The notes beneath the pieces were generated by a model. It worked only from the letters and a program-made list of their open reading frames with translations. It made no database searches and was not told the DNA's origin. From CAYYIS01 sp964470965 (lineage in GTDB: Bacteria > JAAXHH01 > JABIQT01), in contig CAYYIS010000012.1 in assembly GCA_964470965.1 (NCBI GenBank), positions 1 through 64,000 of the forward strand: a stretch of 64,000 bases of DNA, given 5' to 3'. Shown one piece after another: positions 1 through 8,289 of the stretch. Within the stretch, counting starts at the first letter, position 1; each line of letters begins with the position of its first letter. Position numbers and translations under genes: made by a program.

Positions 1-767
1 ATTGGAGTGTTGCGCAATTCCCTTACAAGATCGATAACGCCGTTAATACCTGCCTCCAGAAATTTCTCGCCCTTCTCCACTGTGGCTTTTGTCGCATCAC
101 CCATTACGCCACTGGCGGTTACGGAGCTCCAGTATGGCACCAGGCGGGCATCCGCACCATCTGGGTGTCCTCCCGCCAGCAGGTCGGTTCTGAAACTGTT
201 TGGCAATGGGCTTCGTTCATCCACAGCCCTATCCATGTCTACCAGATCAGGTTTCAAAGCCAGATAGAGCGCGGTCTCAAATTCGCCGGCATGGGATGTC
301 CCGCCATGATCGGAGTCCCTTAGCTCCTTTCCGAGCACTCGGGTTTTATACAAACCCCAATGATTTGCGCTTGCGGTAAGGATCTTGCCTTCATATTCGA
401 TTATACTGAGCCGGGCCGCCATGTCCAGGGGCGAGGTGTTGCTGCCGTGGCCATTGATGATAAGGATGCGTTTAAACCCGTGGTAGGCGAGGCTGCAGCA
501 GACATCTTTGACGTAGTTGATAAAAGTGTCCCAACGTATGGTTATGGTGCCGTGGAAATCCATGTGATGCGGACTATAACCATGGTTTACGGGCGGTACG
601 AGAACCACTTCTGAAGGAATTCTGGCAGCGGCACGCCGACAGATCTCGTTACATAGAACCACATCCACATCCACGGGAAGGTGGGGGCCGTGATCTTCGT
701 AGGTCGCGACGGGTAAAAGCGCCACGCGCTCCTGATCAATGGCTTCCTTGATTTCATACCAGATCAT
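1..767 (-). CDS. Creatininase-family amide hydrolase, 3' end cut by window edge
   Basis: This is a creatininase-family metal-dependent amidohydrolase, probably cytoplasmic, acting on a cyclic or linear amide that cannot be named from sequence. About 255 residues are readable and the gene runs off the left edge. Family signatures are visible: EDHGPHLPVDVD near the N terminus, INGHGSN in the middle and SHAGEFET further on, which carry the usual His, Asp and Glu metal ligands. The readable frame opens at ATG 767 without a ribosome site. A better start is ATG 793-795, preceded by GGAG, but that frame meets TGA after five codons. A one-base shift in the TTTT run would join the two into a normal family N terminus. 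It lies downstream of Gfo/Idh and RraA-like genes on the same strand. The family call is secure; the substrate is unknown. Confidence 0.85.
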   Translation of the reverse strand, partial: MIWYEIKEAIDQERVALLPVATYEDHGPHLPVDVDVVLCNEICRRAAARIPSEVVLVPPVNHGYSPHHMDFHGTITIRWDTFINYVKDVCCSLAYHGFKRILIINGHGSNTSPLDMAARLSIIEYEGKILTASANHWGLYKTRVLGKELRDSDHGGTSHAGEFETALYLALKPDLVDMDRAVDERSPLPNSFRTDLLAGGHPDGADARLVPYWSSVTASGVMGDATKATVEKGEKFLEAGINGVIDLVRELRNTP

Positions 768-811
768 TTCAGCATAATCAAATTTTATTGACATGGGGTT
801 CTCCAGGGATG

Positions 812-1825
812 TTATGGCGAAACGGCTTTGCCTGTTGCCATCGATTTAAACATTGCATCTATTACCCGCATCTGATCGATACTGTTCTGCGGCGAGATAC
901 GAGGAGGGATACCGTCTTCCAAACAGGCCAAGAGATGCTGGAGCTGTAAGGCAAACTGATCGACTGGAGAAAAGTTGTAGGTTTCCCGCTCACCTGATGC
1001 AAAAACCGCCTCTACCGAAACAGGCTGATTCTCATTGTTCCAGGCCTTGTCGCAAGTCAATACCCCATTTTCGCCATAGATCTCGACCGCCTGTGATCCG
1101 TAGGATCTGAACCCTATGTTTATGGATGCGGTTACATCACCTGGGAATTCCAGTACGGCTGACGCCATTTCATCTATTTCCGAAACAGGTCCGACATAGC
1201 CGAATGCAAATACCTTGACCGGTTCGGCGTCCACGATAAAACGGGCATGGTGTATACAGTAGCAGCCCAGATCGTAAAACGCCCCTCCGCCTTTTGACTT
1301 ATTGAATCGCCAGTTGTTATCCGGATGTAGATTTTCTCTCGGCACCGGACCCGCTAGGAATGTACTCCGAATGGCTTGCACCTTGCCAAGCCGGCCGGAA
1401 TCTAGAACCGCTTTCATCTTGAGGTGCTGGGGGTGGTGCCTGAATTTAAACGCTTCCGTTAGGTACACGCCGTTGGTTTTCGCCACCGCTACCATTTCTT
1501 CTGCTTCTGCGGCATTCTTGCATAACGGCTTTTCACACAGAATAGCTTTTACCCTTCCGGATCGCGAAAGGGTATTGGCGATTTCGGCGTGGGTGTGACC
1601 CCATGTGCATACAATGGCCACATCCAGTGATTCCTCCAACAACATGGCCTCGAGCGATGTATATCGGGAGGAAATATTAAACATGTCACCGAAGTGAATG
1701 GCTGATTCCTGATTTATGTCACACACCGCCACAATGTCTGCTTTGTCGACTGACTTGTACGCTTTTCCATGTGCGTGCGCTATGCCGCCCGTTCCGATGA
1801 TACCTATTCGATAAGGTGATGTCAT
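812..1825 (-). CDS. Gfo/Idh/MocA-family NAD(P)-dependent oxidoreductase
   Basis: Cytoplasmic dehydrogenase of 337 residues, probably acting on a sugar, inositol or related polyol. The N-terminal Rossmann fold shows IGIIGTGGIAHAHG at residues 7-20. The family motif EKPLCKN follows near residue 97, its Lys being the usual catalytic residue. The C-terminal half is the alpha/beta substrate-binding domain, with GGGAFYDLGCYCIHHARF. The start is supported by GGAGG six bases before ATG. It sits between the RraA-like gene upstream and the creatininase-like gene downstream, so the three are probably co-transcribed. Substrates in this family cannot be assigned from sequence alone. Confidence 0.9.
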   Translation of the reverse strand: MTSPYRIGIIGTGGIAHAHGKAYKSVDKADIVAVCDINQESAIHFGDMFNISSRYTSLEAMLLEESLDVAIVCTWGHTHAEIANTLSRSGRVKAILCEKPLCKNAAEAEEMVAVAKTNGVYLTEAFKFRHHPQHLKMKAVLDSGRLGKVQAIRSTFLAGPVPRENLHPDNNWRFNKSKGGGAFYDLGCYCIHHARFIVDAEPVKVFAFGYVGPVSEIDEMASAVLEFPGDVTASINIGFRSYGSQAVEIYGENGVLTCDKAWNNENQPVSVEAVFASGERETYNFSPVDQFALQLQHLLACLEDGIPPRISPQNSIDQMRVIDAMFKSMATGKAVSP

Positions 1826-1832
1826 TTATCCT

Positions 1833-1858
1833 CCGGACGTCACTTCCGGACGTCACTT
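1833..1858. repeat. Perfect 13-bp tandem duplication over the end of the RraA-like gene
   Basis: CCGGACGTCACTT occurs twice back to back at 1833-1845 and 1846-1858. The second copy contains the TGA stop of the RraA-like gene (complement of 1853-1855). The first lies between that stop and the ribosome site of the next gene. The effect is simply a longer intercistronic gap. Confidence 0.9.
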
Positions 1859-2530
1859 CAGGCTCTCTTTCCAGGCCTTAACATTTTCATAGTCAAAATC
1901 GGGTGCATCGCAGATATGGAAAAATTTGCTCTCCCGGGCTCTGATTTCACCGGCAACCTTCAAAACATCTTCTACGATATCAGTGGGGATTTTTACCACT
2001 CCGTCCATATCTCCAAAAAGGAGGTCCCCGTTGCTAATGGATACCTGTCCAACGATGATTGTTTCTCTGAAACTGCGGAGGTGGAATGGGCCATGCCCCG
2101 GTACTAATCCGGTGCCGAAAATTGGAAAACCGGCTGACCTGATTCCCGTTAGATCCCGGACGCATCCATCAACCACGGCGCCTACCACTCCTAATGCTTT
2201 CTGCGAATGGGCCATGCCGTCACCGAAGATTGCCGCCCTGTTGGGACGATCGTCCGAGTCTTTCATCACGGTGATCATGGGACCAGGCGTGTCGTTAAGG
2301 TGATCGTAAAAATCATCCCATGAAAGATCAGGTGGAGTGGGGTCCAATGGGGTGGCCTCGGCAGTGATCGCGTAACCTACGATAGTACCTAGTTCCGGCA
2401 ACAGGCACTTGATCTCCGGGCCGGTGTAATCCTCATTCGCCTTACCCTGTACCTCTGCGGTCGCGTTAAAGACCGTGGCGGAATCAAGTGTTTTTAAACG
2501 ATTTAGTGTTTCTACATCGATCTGGTTCAT
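1853..2530 (-). CDS. RraA-family protein (4-hydroxy-4-methyl-2-oxoglutarate aldolase-like)
   Basis: A 225-residue member of the RraA/HMG aldolase fold. Members are either class II pyruvate-type aldolases and decarboxylases or RNase E inhibitors. The core motif GAVVDGCVRDLTGIRSAGFP lies at about residues 135-154, containing the DGxxRD metal and substrate site of the aldolase subgroup. It is longer than E. coli RraA (about 160 residues) and ends in a C-terminal extension like that of plant and bacterial HMG aldolases. The aldolase or decarboxylase role therefore seems more likely than RNase regulation, as does its company of a Gfo/Idh enzyme and an amide hydrolase. The start has GAGGAG seven bases upstream. 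Confidence 0.85.
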   Translation of the reverse strand: MNQIDVETLNRLKTLDSATVFNATAEVQGKANEDYTGPEIKCLLPELGTIVGYAITAEATPLDPTPPDLSWDDFYDHLNDTPGPMITVMKDSDDRPNRAAIFGDGMAHSQKALGVVGAVVDGCVRDLTGIRSAGFPIFGTGLVPGHGPFHLRSFRETIIVGQVSISNGDLLFGDMDGVVKIPTDIVEDVLKVAGEIRARESKFFHICDAPDFDYENVKAWKESLK

Positions 2531-2563
2531 AATATCTCCTCGAAAATTTGTATATTAAATTCC

Positions 2564-2593
2564 TTGACGGGGGCTCATTGTAACTGTTATTAT
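2564..2593 (+). promoter_or_regulatory. Sigma-70-type promoter for the first DUF2911-type gene
   Basis: A -35 box TTGACG (2564-2569) and a -10 box TATTAT (2588-2593) are separated by 18 bp. Transcription would start near 2600, giving a leader of about 70 nt to the ATG at 2673. The site lies between divergent genes. I see no comparably good promoter for the minus-strand RraA-like gene. Confidence 0.5.
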
Positions 2594-2672
2594 TGCAACC
2601 AATCTGTAAGAGATAGATAGAAGGTTAAAATGTCAATGAGTTAATGATCCACGCTGATTTTGGAGCGGTTAC

Positions 2673-3191
2673 ATGAAGACATATACAATTTTATTTTTCC
2701 TATTCGGAGCTCTATTGATAGGGGCTTGTGGCATTATGTCAGGCACCGGTTCCACCGAGATTATTTTAGATGAGTACACCGTGTCTATTGAGTATGAACC
2801 AGCAAATTATGGTGATACAGATCGAATTGCAGATCTCTATGAGGGGCGCACCATAAAAATCGGCAATGAAAAACCACCTATTTTCACTTCAGATACAAAT
2901 CTCTTGTCAGGCGCCGGTTATGTATACGGGGGCGCTCATACCATGTGGTTGAGGCGCGGATTAAAAGATCACGATCATTGGTATCTCCTATTTAACAGAA
3001 ACACCGAATCAACCGAGTACAACCAAGATTATAATGACACCATACTGCCTTTGAGATATAGCAAGGATCCCGTTGCTGTCGAGGACCTTTCCATCAATCT
3101 AACAGGCTCAGGAGAAGAGGGGACATTAGCTATCCAGTGGGGTGTACATCGATTCGAAATGGATTTAGAATTACCACCGAGTAGAAATTGA
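2673..3191 (+). CDS. DUF2911-like lipoprotein, divergent paralogue
   Basis: A 172-residue exported lipoprotein of unknown function. Residues 1-19 form a lipoprotein signal with hydrophobic core and lipobox LIGAC, so Cys19 should be lipidated. The rest resembles the next gene: VSIEYEPANYGD against VSIDYGRPQLKG, then a Trp-rich middle, then LPLRYSKDPVAVEDLSINL against VPLMYSKGSKSVERFTVDI, and IQWGVHRFEMDLEL against VTWGAHRLETTF at the end. The similarity is clear over the whole mature part but low, so an old duplication is likely. No catalytic motif is visible. Confidence 0.7.
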   Translation: MKTYTILFFLFGALLIGACGIMSGTGSTEIILDEYTVSIEYEPANYGDTDRIADLYEGRTIKIGNEKPPIFTSDTNLLSGAGYVYGGAHTMWLRRGLKDHDHWYLLFNRNTESTEYNQDYNDTILPLRYSKDPVAVEDLSINLTGSGEEGTLAIQWGVHRFEMDLELPPSRN

Positions 3192-3444
3192 CAGCGTGCC
3201 GTGACTTTAATGTGTTCGGATTTATCAATCAAGCAAAAACGGAGCCCGTTTGAAATTTGTGGGAACCGTGTCAACCGCAAGCGCGTTATGCATCTTTGAG
3301 GCGGTTATTTTGTTAAAGCATCACCCTATTCAACCCAGAGGTTTTAAATTTCAGAAAGGTTCAATTCTGGATTGGTTAATATTCAATTCAGAAATATTTA
3401 TCAGGTTCCCCGATCGATTTATCGGCGAATAAGGAGACATTACC

Positions 3445-4029
3445 ATGCATAAAACTGCGGTATCATTACGCGTGTTCGCAATAGCATTTTCCATACTGGT
3501 TTTGAGTTCTGTGACGGCTCTTGCACAGAGCAGTCAGCCTGCCTCAACGGGTAAGACTTCCACCAACGATCAAGATTCCGATCGTGGCGTAGTTGAGGTA
3601 GCCTACGGAAGCCAGAGCGTCTCGATCGATTACGGACGTCCGCAGCTAAAGGGTAGGGACATGCTCGCCCAGGCACCTGATGGTTATGTCTGGCGCTTTG
3701 GCTCAAACGCCGCAACAACCGTTGAAACGACTGCGGGCCTCCAGTTCGGTGAAAAGAAACTACCCAAAGGCAAATACAGCACCTGGCTTAAACATGTTGG
3801 TGGCGACCGTTGGGCGTTAATCTTCAATTCCGAAGTGGGCGGATGGGGAGCGGGTGCCAATGTCGCAAAGCGTGAAAATGATGTATTGGAAGTGCCATTG
3901 ATGTATTCTAAAGGGAGCAAGTCCGTCGAGCGGTTTACCGTGGATATCATGAATCATGGAGGGAACAACGGACACATGCTTGTTACCTGGGGCGCTCACC
4001 GCCTTGAAACGACGTTTAAATCAAACTGA
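3445..4029 (+). CDS. DUF2911 domain protein with signal peptide
   Basis: A 194-residue secreted or periplasmic protein of the DUF2911 family, whose function is not established. Residues 1-27 form a Sec signal peptide ending in ALAQ. A short low-complexity linker follows, then the domain from about residue 48: EVAYGSQSVSIDYGRPQLKG, DGYVWRFGSNAATT and the closing VTWGAHRLETTF. The start is preceded by AAGGAG. It is the second of two tandem relatives and has its own 250-bp upstream gap. A strong hairpin terminator follows 24 bp after the stop. Confidence 0.85.
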   Translation: MHKTAVSLRVFAIAFSILVLSSVTALAQSSQPASTGKTSTNDQDSDRGVVEVAYGSQSVSIDYGRPQLKGRDMLAQAPDGYVWRFGSNAATTVETTAGLQFGEKKLPKGKYSTWLKHVGGDRWALIFNSEVGGWGAGANVAKRENDVLEVPLMYSKGSKSVERFTVDIMNHGGNNGHMLVTWGAHRLETTFKSN

Positions 4030-4053
4030 TGAAGGCTGGATATTTCTCAAAAC

Positions 4054-4093
4054 AAAATGCCGGGCGGTTGTGTTAAACCGCCCGGCATTTTTT
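4054..4093. terminator. Bidirectional rho-independent terminator
   Basis: A 16-bp perfect stem (4054-4069 with 4076-4091) contains the GC-rich core TGCCGGGCGG, encloses a six-base loop and is flanked by an A run on the left and a T run on the right. It lies between convergent genes, so it can end both the DUF2911 transcript (plus) and the long minus-strand run that ends at 4113. Confidence 0.95.
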
Positions 4094-4112
4094 ATGGGTG
4101 CGGGATAAACAC

Positions 4113-5171
4113 CTACAACCACCTCTCGGGATCTATTCCCACCAACGCCGCGGCATCCTTTATATCGGACCAGGTTTTCTCATCGATTTCGATACCATTT
4201 TTCCGACGTTGGTCCGCCGTTCGGAATTCGGGTTCCCCCGGTGCAAGTATTTCAGTGAATCCGGAGGCAAGCCGACTCGATTTAACATGTGATATCATGG
4301 TTTCAACATTTTCATAGTATGCTTCCAATGGTGAAAAATGCTCGATATTGAACACAGAAAACAGAACGCCGTTGCTCTCCATCGTGCTTTCGCCTGCCGC
4401 GCAGCCCTGTCCGCTAAGGGCTCCTCCTAATATTTCGACCATCAAACTGAGCCCGAACCCCTTGTGTGCCACGATTCCTCCGAGTGGTAGAATCGCCCCC
4501 CTTGGATCCGATTTAAGCTTGGTAGGGTCATTGGTTGGGACTCCGTTGGAATCAAGCAACCATCCGTCAGGGACAATGACCCCTTTATTAGCAGCCACCC
4601 GTACTTTCCCTTCGGCTACCACGGAAGTCGTCATATCAACCATTATCGGTTCTGCATCTCTCCGTGGTGCAGCAAAGGCGATGGGATTTGTGCTCAACCG
4701 GCCGTCTATGCCTCCAAAGGGTGCTATCTGGACTCCGAATTTCCCGGCATTAACCGTTGCGAAGGCTATCATACCCTCTCTTGCGGCTTTGAGCGGATAG
4801 GCACCGGCACGACCGACGTGACTCGTGTTTCTCAGGGTAACGGTTGCCGTACCATAAGCTTTCGCTTTTTTAATGGCCAGATCGATGGCGAAGGTGCCGC
4901 CGACCTGACCCAGCCCGCCACCGTTGTCAACCACGGCTGTACATGGACTGTTTTCTTGAACCTGCGTAGATGCGGCAGCATTGAAGCGACCTTCCTGGAC
5001 GATAGCTTTGACATACTCGGGAAATCGGATAGCCCCGTGTGAATCGTGACCGAAAAGGTTCGATTCCACCAGGTGATCGATAACCATCCTGGTTTGTTTG
5101 TCCGGAACGCCAGCGGCTTTAAACAATTCAACACCGATGGTATGAAGTGTTTCAGCAGAAAATACGGGCAT
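4113..5171 (-). CDS. Malate/L-lactate dehydrogenase (Ldh_2) family oxidoreductase
   Basis: An NAD(P)-dependent dehydrogenase of the type II malate/L-lactate/ureidoglycolate/sulfolactate family, 352 residues, the family's normal length. Landmarks are DSHGAIRFPEYV near residue 55 (the Ser-His-Gly signature), the nucleotide-binding stretch NTSHVGRAGAYPLKAA, FGGIDGRLSTNPIAFAAP and DMTTSVVAEGKVRVA. It reduces or oxidises a small 2-hydroxy or 2-keto acid; which one cannot be read from sequence. The start has AAAGGA five bases upstream. It is the last gene of the run and lies next to a second, unrelated hydroxyacid dehydrogenase. Confidence 0.9.
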   Translation of the reverse strand: MPVFSAETLHTIGVELFKAAGVPDKQTRMVIDHLVESNLFGHDSHGAIRFPEYVKAIVQEGRFNAAASTQVQENSPCTAVVDNGGGLGQVGGTFAIDLAIKKAKAYGTATVTLRNTSHVGRAGAYPLKAAREGMIAFATVNAGKFGVQIAPFGGIDGRLSTNPIAFAAPRRDAEPIMVDMTTSVVAEGKVRVAANKGVIVPDGWLLDSNGVPTNDPTKLKSDPRGAILPLGGIVAHKGFGLSLMVEILGGALSGQGCAAGESTMESNGVLFSVFNIEHFSPLEAYYENVETMISHVKSSRLASGFTEILAPGEPEFRTADQRRKNGIEIDEKTWSDIKDAAALVGIDPERWL

Positions 5172-5216
5172 AGTAATCCTTTCATTTCAAGTGGGTTCGC
5201 GGTGGAACCATTCGGT

Positions 5217-6272
5217 TTATTCTAGTGATTCCCAGCGTTTACGATTCGATTCTAATTTGTCCCTAAGCCCCTGGCGTTCCAATACATTGTTGTTTACAAC
5301 ATGGTCGGGTATTTCACCTCTGGCCACAGCCAGTGTGGCGTCCACACAATCATGGCCAATATCGCGAAACAGTTCGTATGTCCATGCAGAAGCGTGAGGA
5401 CCCAAAATTACGTTTTCCATCTTGTGCAACGGTTCTTCAATAGATGTAGGTTCCTCTTCGAAAACATCCAATGCCGCGCCTTGAATCCAGTTGTTCCGTA
5501 ATGCTTTTGTGATAGCTTTCTGGTCTATTACGGGTCCCCGGGCCGTGTTAATGACGAAGGCTGTATTTTTCATTAATCTGAATTCGCGTTCGCCGAGCAA
5601 GCCCTTTGTCTGAGAGGTCAGAGGACAGTGGACAGATATAAAATCGCTTGTTGAGATCAACGTTTGGAGATCCACAAGTTCAACCCCCATCTCATTGGCA
5701 GTCTTTCGAGATACCTGGGGATCGGCTGCCAGAATCCCAGATGGTTGAAAGGGGGGTAATAGTTTAACTAATTCCCGTGCGATGTTGCCGAGGCCGATTA
5801 AGCCGACCACCCGATCTCGGATTTCGCAACCCATGTGTCCGAATCTCTCGCCCCACCTACCCTCGCGGACGATTCGGTCTTTAATCACCACACGGTGGCA
5901 TAACCCGAGCATGAGTGCCAATGTGGCACTGGCAACAGGTTTCCTGGTGGCGTCTGGGGTGATGGTCACCATCACATCCGCCTCGGTGGCGGCATCAAGG
6001 TCAACCATTTCATAACCTACGCCGGTTCGGGCGATGAGCGCCAGGCGATTAATGCCTTGAAACGAAGACGGACCATACGGTTGCCCCATGGAGATCACTG
6101 CGTCGACAGGTCTCAACTGCTCCGGAGTTACCGGATGCCTGTCCTCATCGAAAAAATGGTAGTCAATGCCGGGGATATCCAAACCTTCGAGGCCGAAATC
6201 CTCGAAAACCATCTCCCCGTTGGTGTTTTTTAAATCAGCTACAAGCCCTACTGTAAAAAGATTATTCACCAT
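5217..6272 (-). CDS. D-2-hydroxyacid dehydrogenase, NAD-binding
   Basis: A 351-residue D-isomer-specific 2-hydroxyacid dehydrogenase related to phosphoglycerate, glyoxylate and hydroxypyruvate reductases. The NAD fold appears as GLIGLGNIAREL around residue 164. The catalytic Arg lies in NTARGPVID, and the active-site His in LGPHASAWTYE near the C terminus. There is no ACT or other regulatory tail. Its neighbours are an OPT-like permease upstream and an Ldh-family enzyme downstream, so the pair may interconvert an imported hydroxyacid through its keto acid. That is inference from order only. Confidence 0.9.
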   Translation of the reverse strand: MVNNLFTVGLVADLKNTNGEMVFEDFGLEGLDIPGIDYHFFDEDRHPVTPEQLRPVDAVISMGQPYGPSSFQGINRLALIARTGVGYEMVDLDAATEADVMVTITPDATRKPVASATLALMLGLCHRVVIKDRIVREGRWGERFGHMGCEIRDRVVGLIGLGNIARELVKLLPPFQPSGILAADPQVSRKTANEMGVELVDLQTLISTSDFISVHCPLTSQTKGLLGEREFRLMKNTAFVINTARGPVIDQKAITKALRNNWIQGAALDVFEEEPTSIEEPLHKMENVILGPHASAWTYELFRDIGHDCVDATLAVARGEIPDHVVNNNVLERQGLRDKLESNRKRWESLE

Positions 6273-6284
6273 ATGGACAAAACC

Positions 6285-8279
6285 TTAAAATAGTATTTGT
6301 GAGGTCGATTTTGCGATGAGCACAAGGGATACAGAGGCCATGCCTATCAATCCAAGTCCACAGCCGTAACCGGCAAGCAACACCGGTGCATAAGCCCGCC
6401 AGCGCGCCACGCCAAACCGTTTCGCGAAGTAAAAACGTCCCATGATCGCGCCGAGGAAAGTAACGATCGTGTAATGAGGCCATGCACCGGTCCCCAAACC
6501 GGCAATTAAGCCATAAAACAAGAGGGGCGGGGCATTTAAAAGTGTAAGGATGCCGAACAAGGCCCCAGCCGTGAGTATGCCGGCACCAATATATTCCCAT
6601 TTGATTATCTGTGATATCATATCTGATCCGCCCGGGAGGGTCGATTTAACCCAGAGTGTCTCCATTGTGGCTTGAAGCGGCCACATTTTTTCTACGAAGG
6701 GGTAGGCGCCCGACGGGATGGGAGCCAGCTTCCAAATTAAGGAATAAAAGATGGCACTAAAGAGAATCAATAGAAAAAGACTTACGACTGAAAGCTTCAC
6801 CAGGCTGCCGAATTTAGTCTTTGTCAGTTCCAACTGTCTGAATGTTGCTACCATGCCGCTGTGGTCGAAGATCGGGACTGGAGCGAACCAGATCGCCGCT
6901 CCTTTGTATCCTGATAGATAAAAAGAGCCTTCTCTGGCGTAGGGAAATGATGACCCGTAGGGGGCGCCGGTTATCCCTATCATACGCGCCCCGATGTACG
7001 AGAAAAATGGTGTCCAAAGAAATCCAAATACTGCTGATATCCAGACAGGGAAATCAGGAACGAGGTAGTAAACCAGTCCGATGTGACAAACCGTAGATGC
7101 CACCCATAATGCGAGGGGAATAGGCAACCTTATGTCCCCTCTTCCCTCAGGCGGCTTCTGTGGACCTGCCCCTCCTGTTTTCGGGGATTTCGTGAAGGAT
7201 CGCACGGCTGCCACGATACCAATAACACCGATGACTACCGAGGTGCCAATGGATGAAAAACTCAGCCAGAAGTCGATCATATTGTTTATGCTCGTGGGTA
7301 TGGTGCTCATACCGGGGGTCCAACTCGTCAGGATTCCAGCATGATAGAGGTATGGATTCGCTACGAATGTGACGACCATGGATGAGATGAAGGTTCCCGC
7401 AACGATCCAGAATGGCAAGACGAAACCAACGAGTAAAGTCGCCAGGTCGGTGCCGATACCAATGGGACTTGCAGGGAGGACGGATCGCACCCTGGGGGTG
7501 AAATCAGCGAATGGGATCGGAACGATTTCAACGGCTTCTGTCAGAACAATACCCGAAACAGTTGGAACCACCACATAAATGACGCCCCATCCCAACCCGA
7601 TCATCGCTCCGACGGTAAATACTTTCCAGCGCCACGTTTCCGCACCGGATGAAGACTCCGCGAGGGCCGTAGCTCCAGAGGCTTGCACCGGTGCCATTGG
7701 GAACGGAAGACGTTCCACATCCGCCGTCACCCGGAACAGGACGTACCCGATGGTGAGCGAGTTTACCATGCCCAGGGCAGCGACGAGTAGCGAGATTCCG
7801 ATCGGTTCGAACCATTCCGCGGCCCAGAAGGAGCGGTCTATCAGAGACTCGGTGCCACGGGGCGGTACCACCCAGCCGGGGATATACTCAGCAAGTCCAT
7901 CCGCCTGCGGAGATTGGATTAAGTACTGAAGCCAGATCATACGGGCGAACGGTCCACCACTGGCCGCTGAACCGGCGGCGAGACCGCTGGCTGCAAGACC
8001 ACTTGCCAACCAGTAGAGTATAATGGTTTCCTGTGGTTTGAGCTTTACGAAGAGCCGCTTGGAAATCTCGATGAACATGATGATGGTCACCCACTCCGCA
8101 GCACCTGCAAAGCTCTTACCGGTTACCAACTCGAGATAAATAGAGCCGGGAAGCATGATGAGACCTACGAAGAACGCGGCCCAGATAGTTTTTAAATTAA
8201 AACCGTCTTCATATGCCAGATCATCCGGTACAATTTTTAGTTCATCGTCACGATCGATCTCTTCGGATTGGGTGGCCAT
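6285..8279 (-). CDS. OPT-like multi-pass permease
   Basis: A 664-residue inner-membrane protein with roughly a dozen or more hydrophobic segments and a 30-residue acidic cytoplasmic N terminus. LPFPMAPVQASGATAL near residue 190 resembles the LPFP-containing loop of oligopeptide transporter (OPT) superfamily proteins, and the general plan matches the DUF6784/DUF6785 group common in environmental genomes. It should import a small solute, possibly a peptide or metal chelate; the substrate is unknown. It is followed after 12 bp by the D-2-hydroxyacid dehydrogenase. A second, poorly similar permease of the same type begins the run at 16.1 kb. Confidence 0.7.
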   Translation of the reverse strand: MATQSEEIDRDDELKIVPDDLAYEDGFNLKTIWAAFFVGLIMLPGSIYLELVTGKSFAGAAEWVTIIMFIEISKRLFVKLKPQETIILYWLASGLAASGLAAGSAASGGPFARMIWLQYLIQSPQADGLAEYIPGWVVPPRGTESLIDRSFWAAEWFEPIGISLLVAALGMVNSLTIGYVLFRVTADVERLPFPMAPVQASGATALAESSSGAETWRWKVFTVGAMIGLGWGVIYVVVPTVSGIVLTEAVEIVPIPFADFTPRVRSVLPASPIGIGTDLATLLVGFVLPFWIVAGTFISSMVVTFVANPYLYHAGILTSWTPGMSTIPTSINNMIDFWLSFSSIGTSVVIGVIGIVAAVRSFTKSPKTGGAGPQKPPEGRGDIRLPIPLALWVASTVCHIGLVYYLVPDFPVWISAVFGFLWTPFFSYIGARMIGITGAPYGSSFPYAREGSFYLSGYKGAAIWFAPVPIFDHSGMVATFRQLELTKTKFGSLVKLSVVSLFLLILFSAIFYSLIWKLAPIPSGAYPFVEKMWPLQATMETLWVKSTLPGGSDMISQIIKWEYIGAGILTAGALFGILTLLNAPPLLFYGLIAGLGTGAWPHYTIVTFLGAIMGRFYFAKRFGVARWRAYAPVLLAGYGCGLGLIGMASVSLVLIAKSTSQILF

Positions 8280-8289
8280 TCTTAATCCT

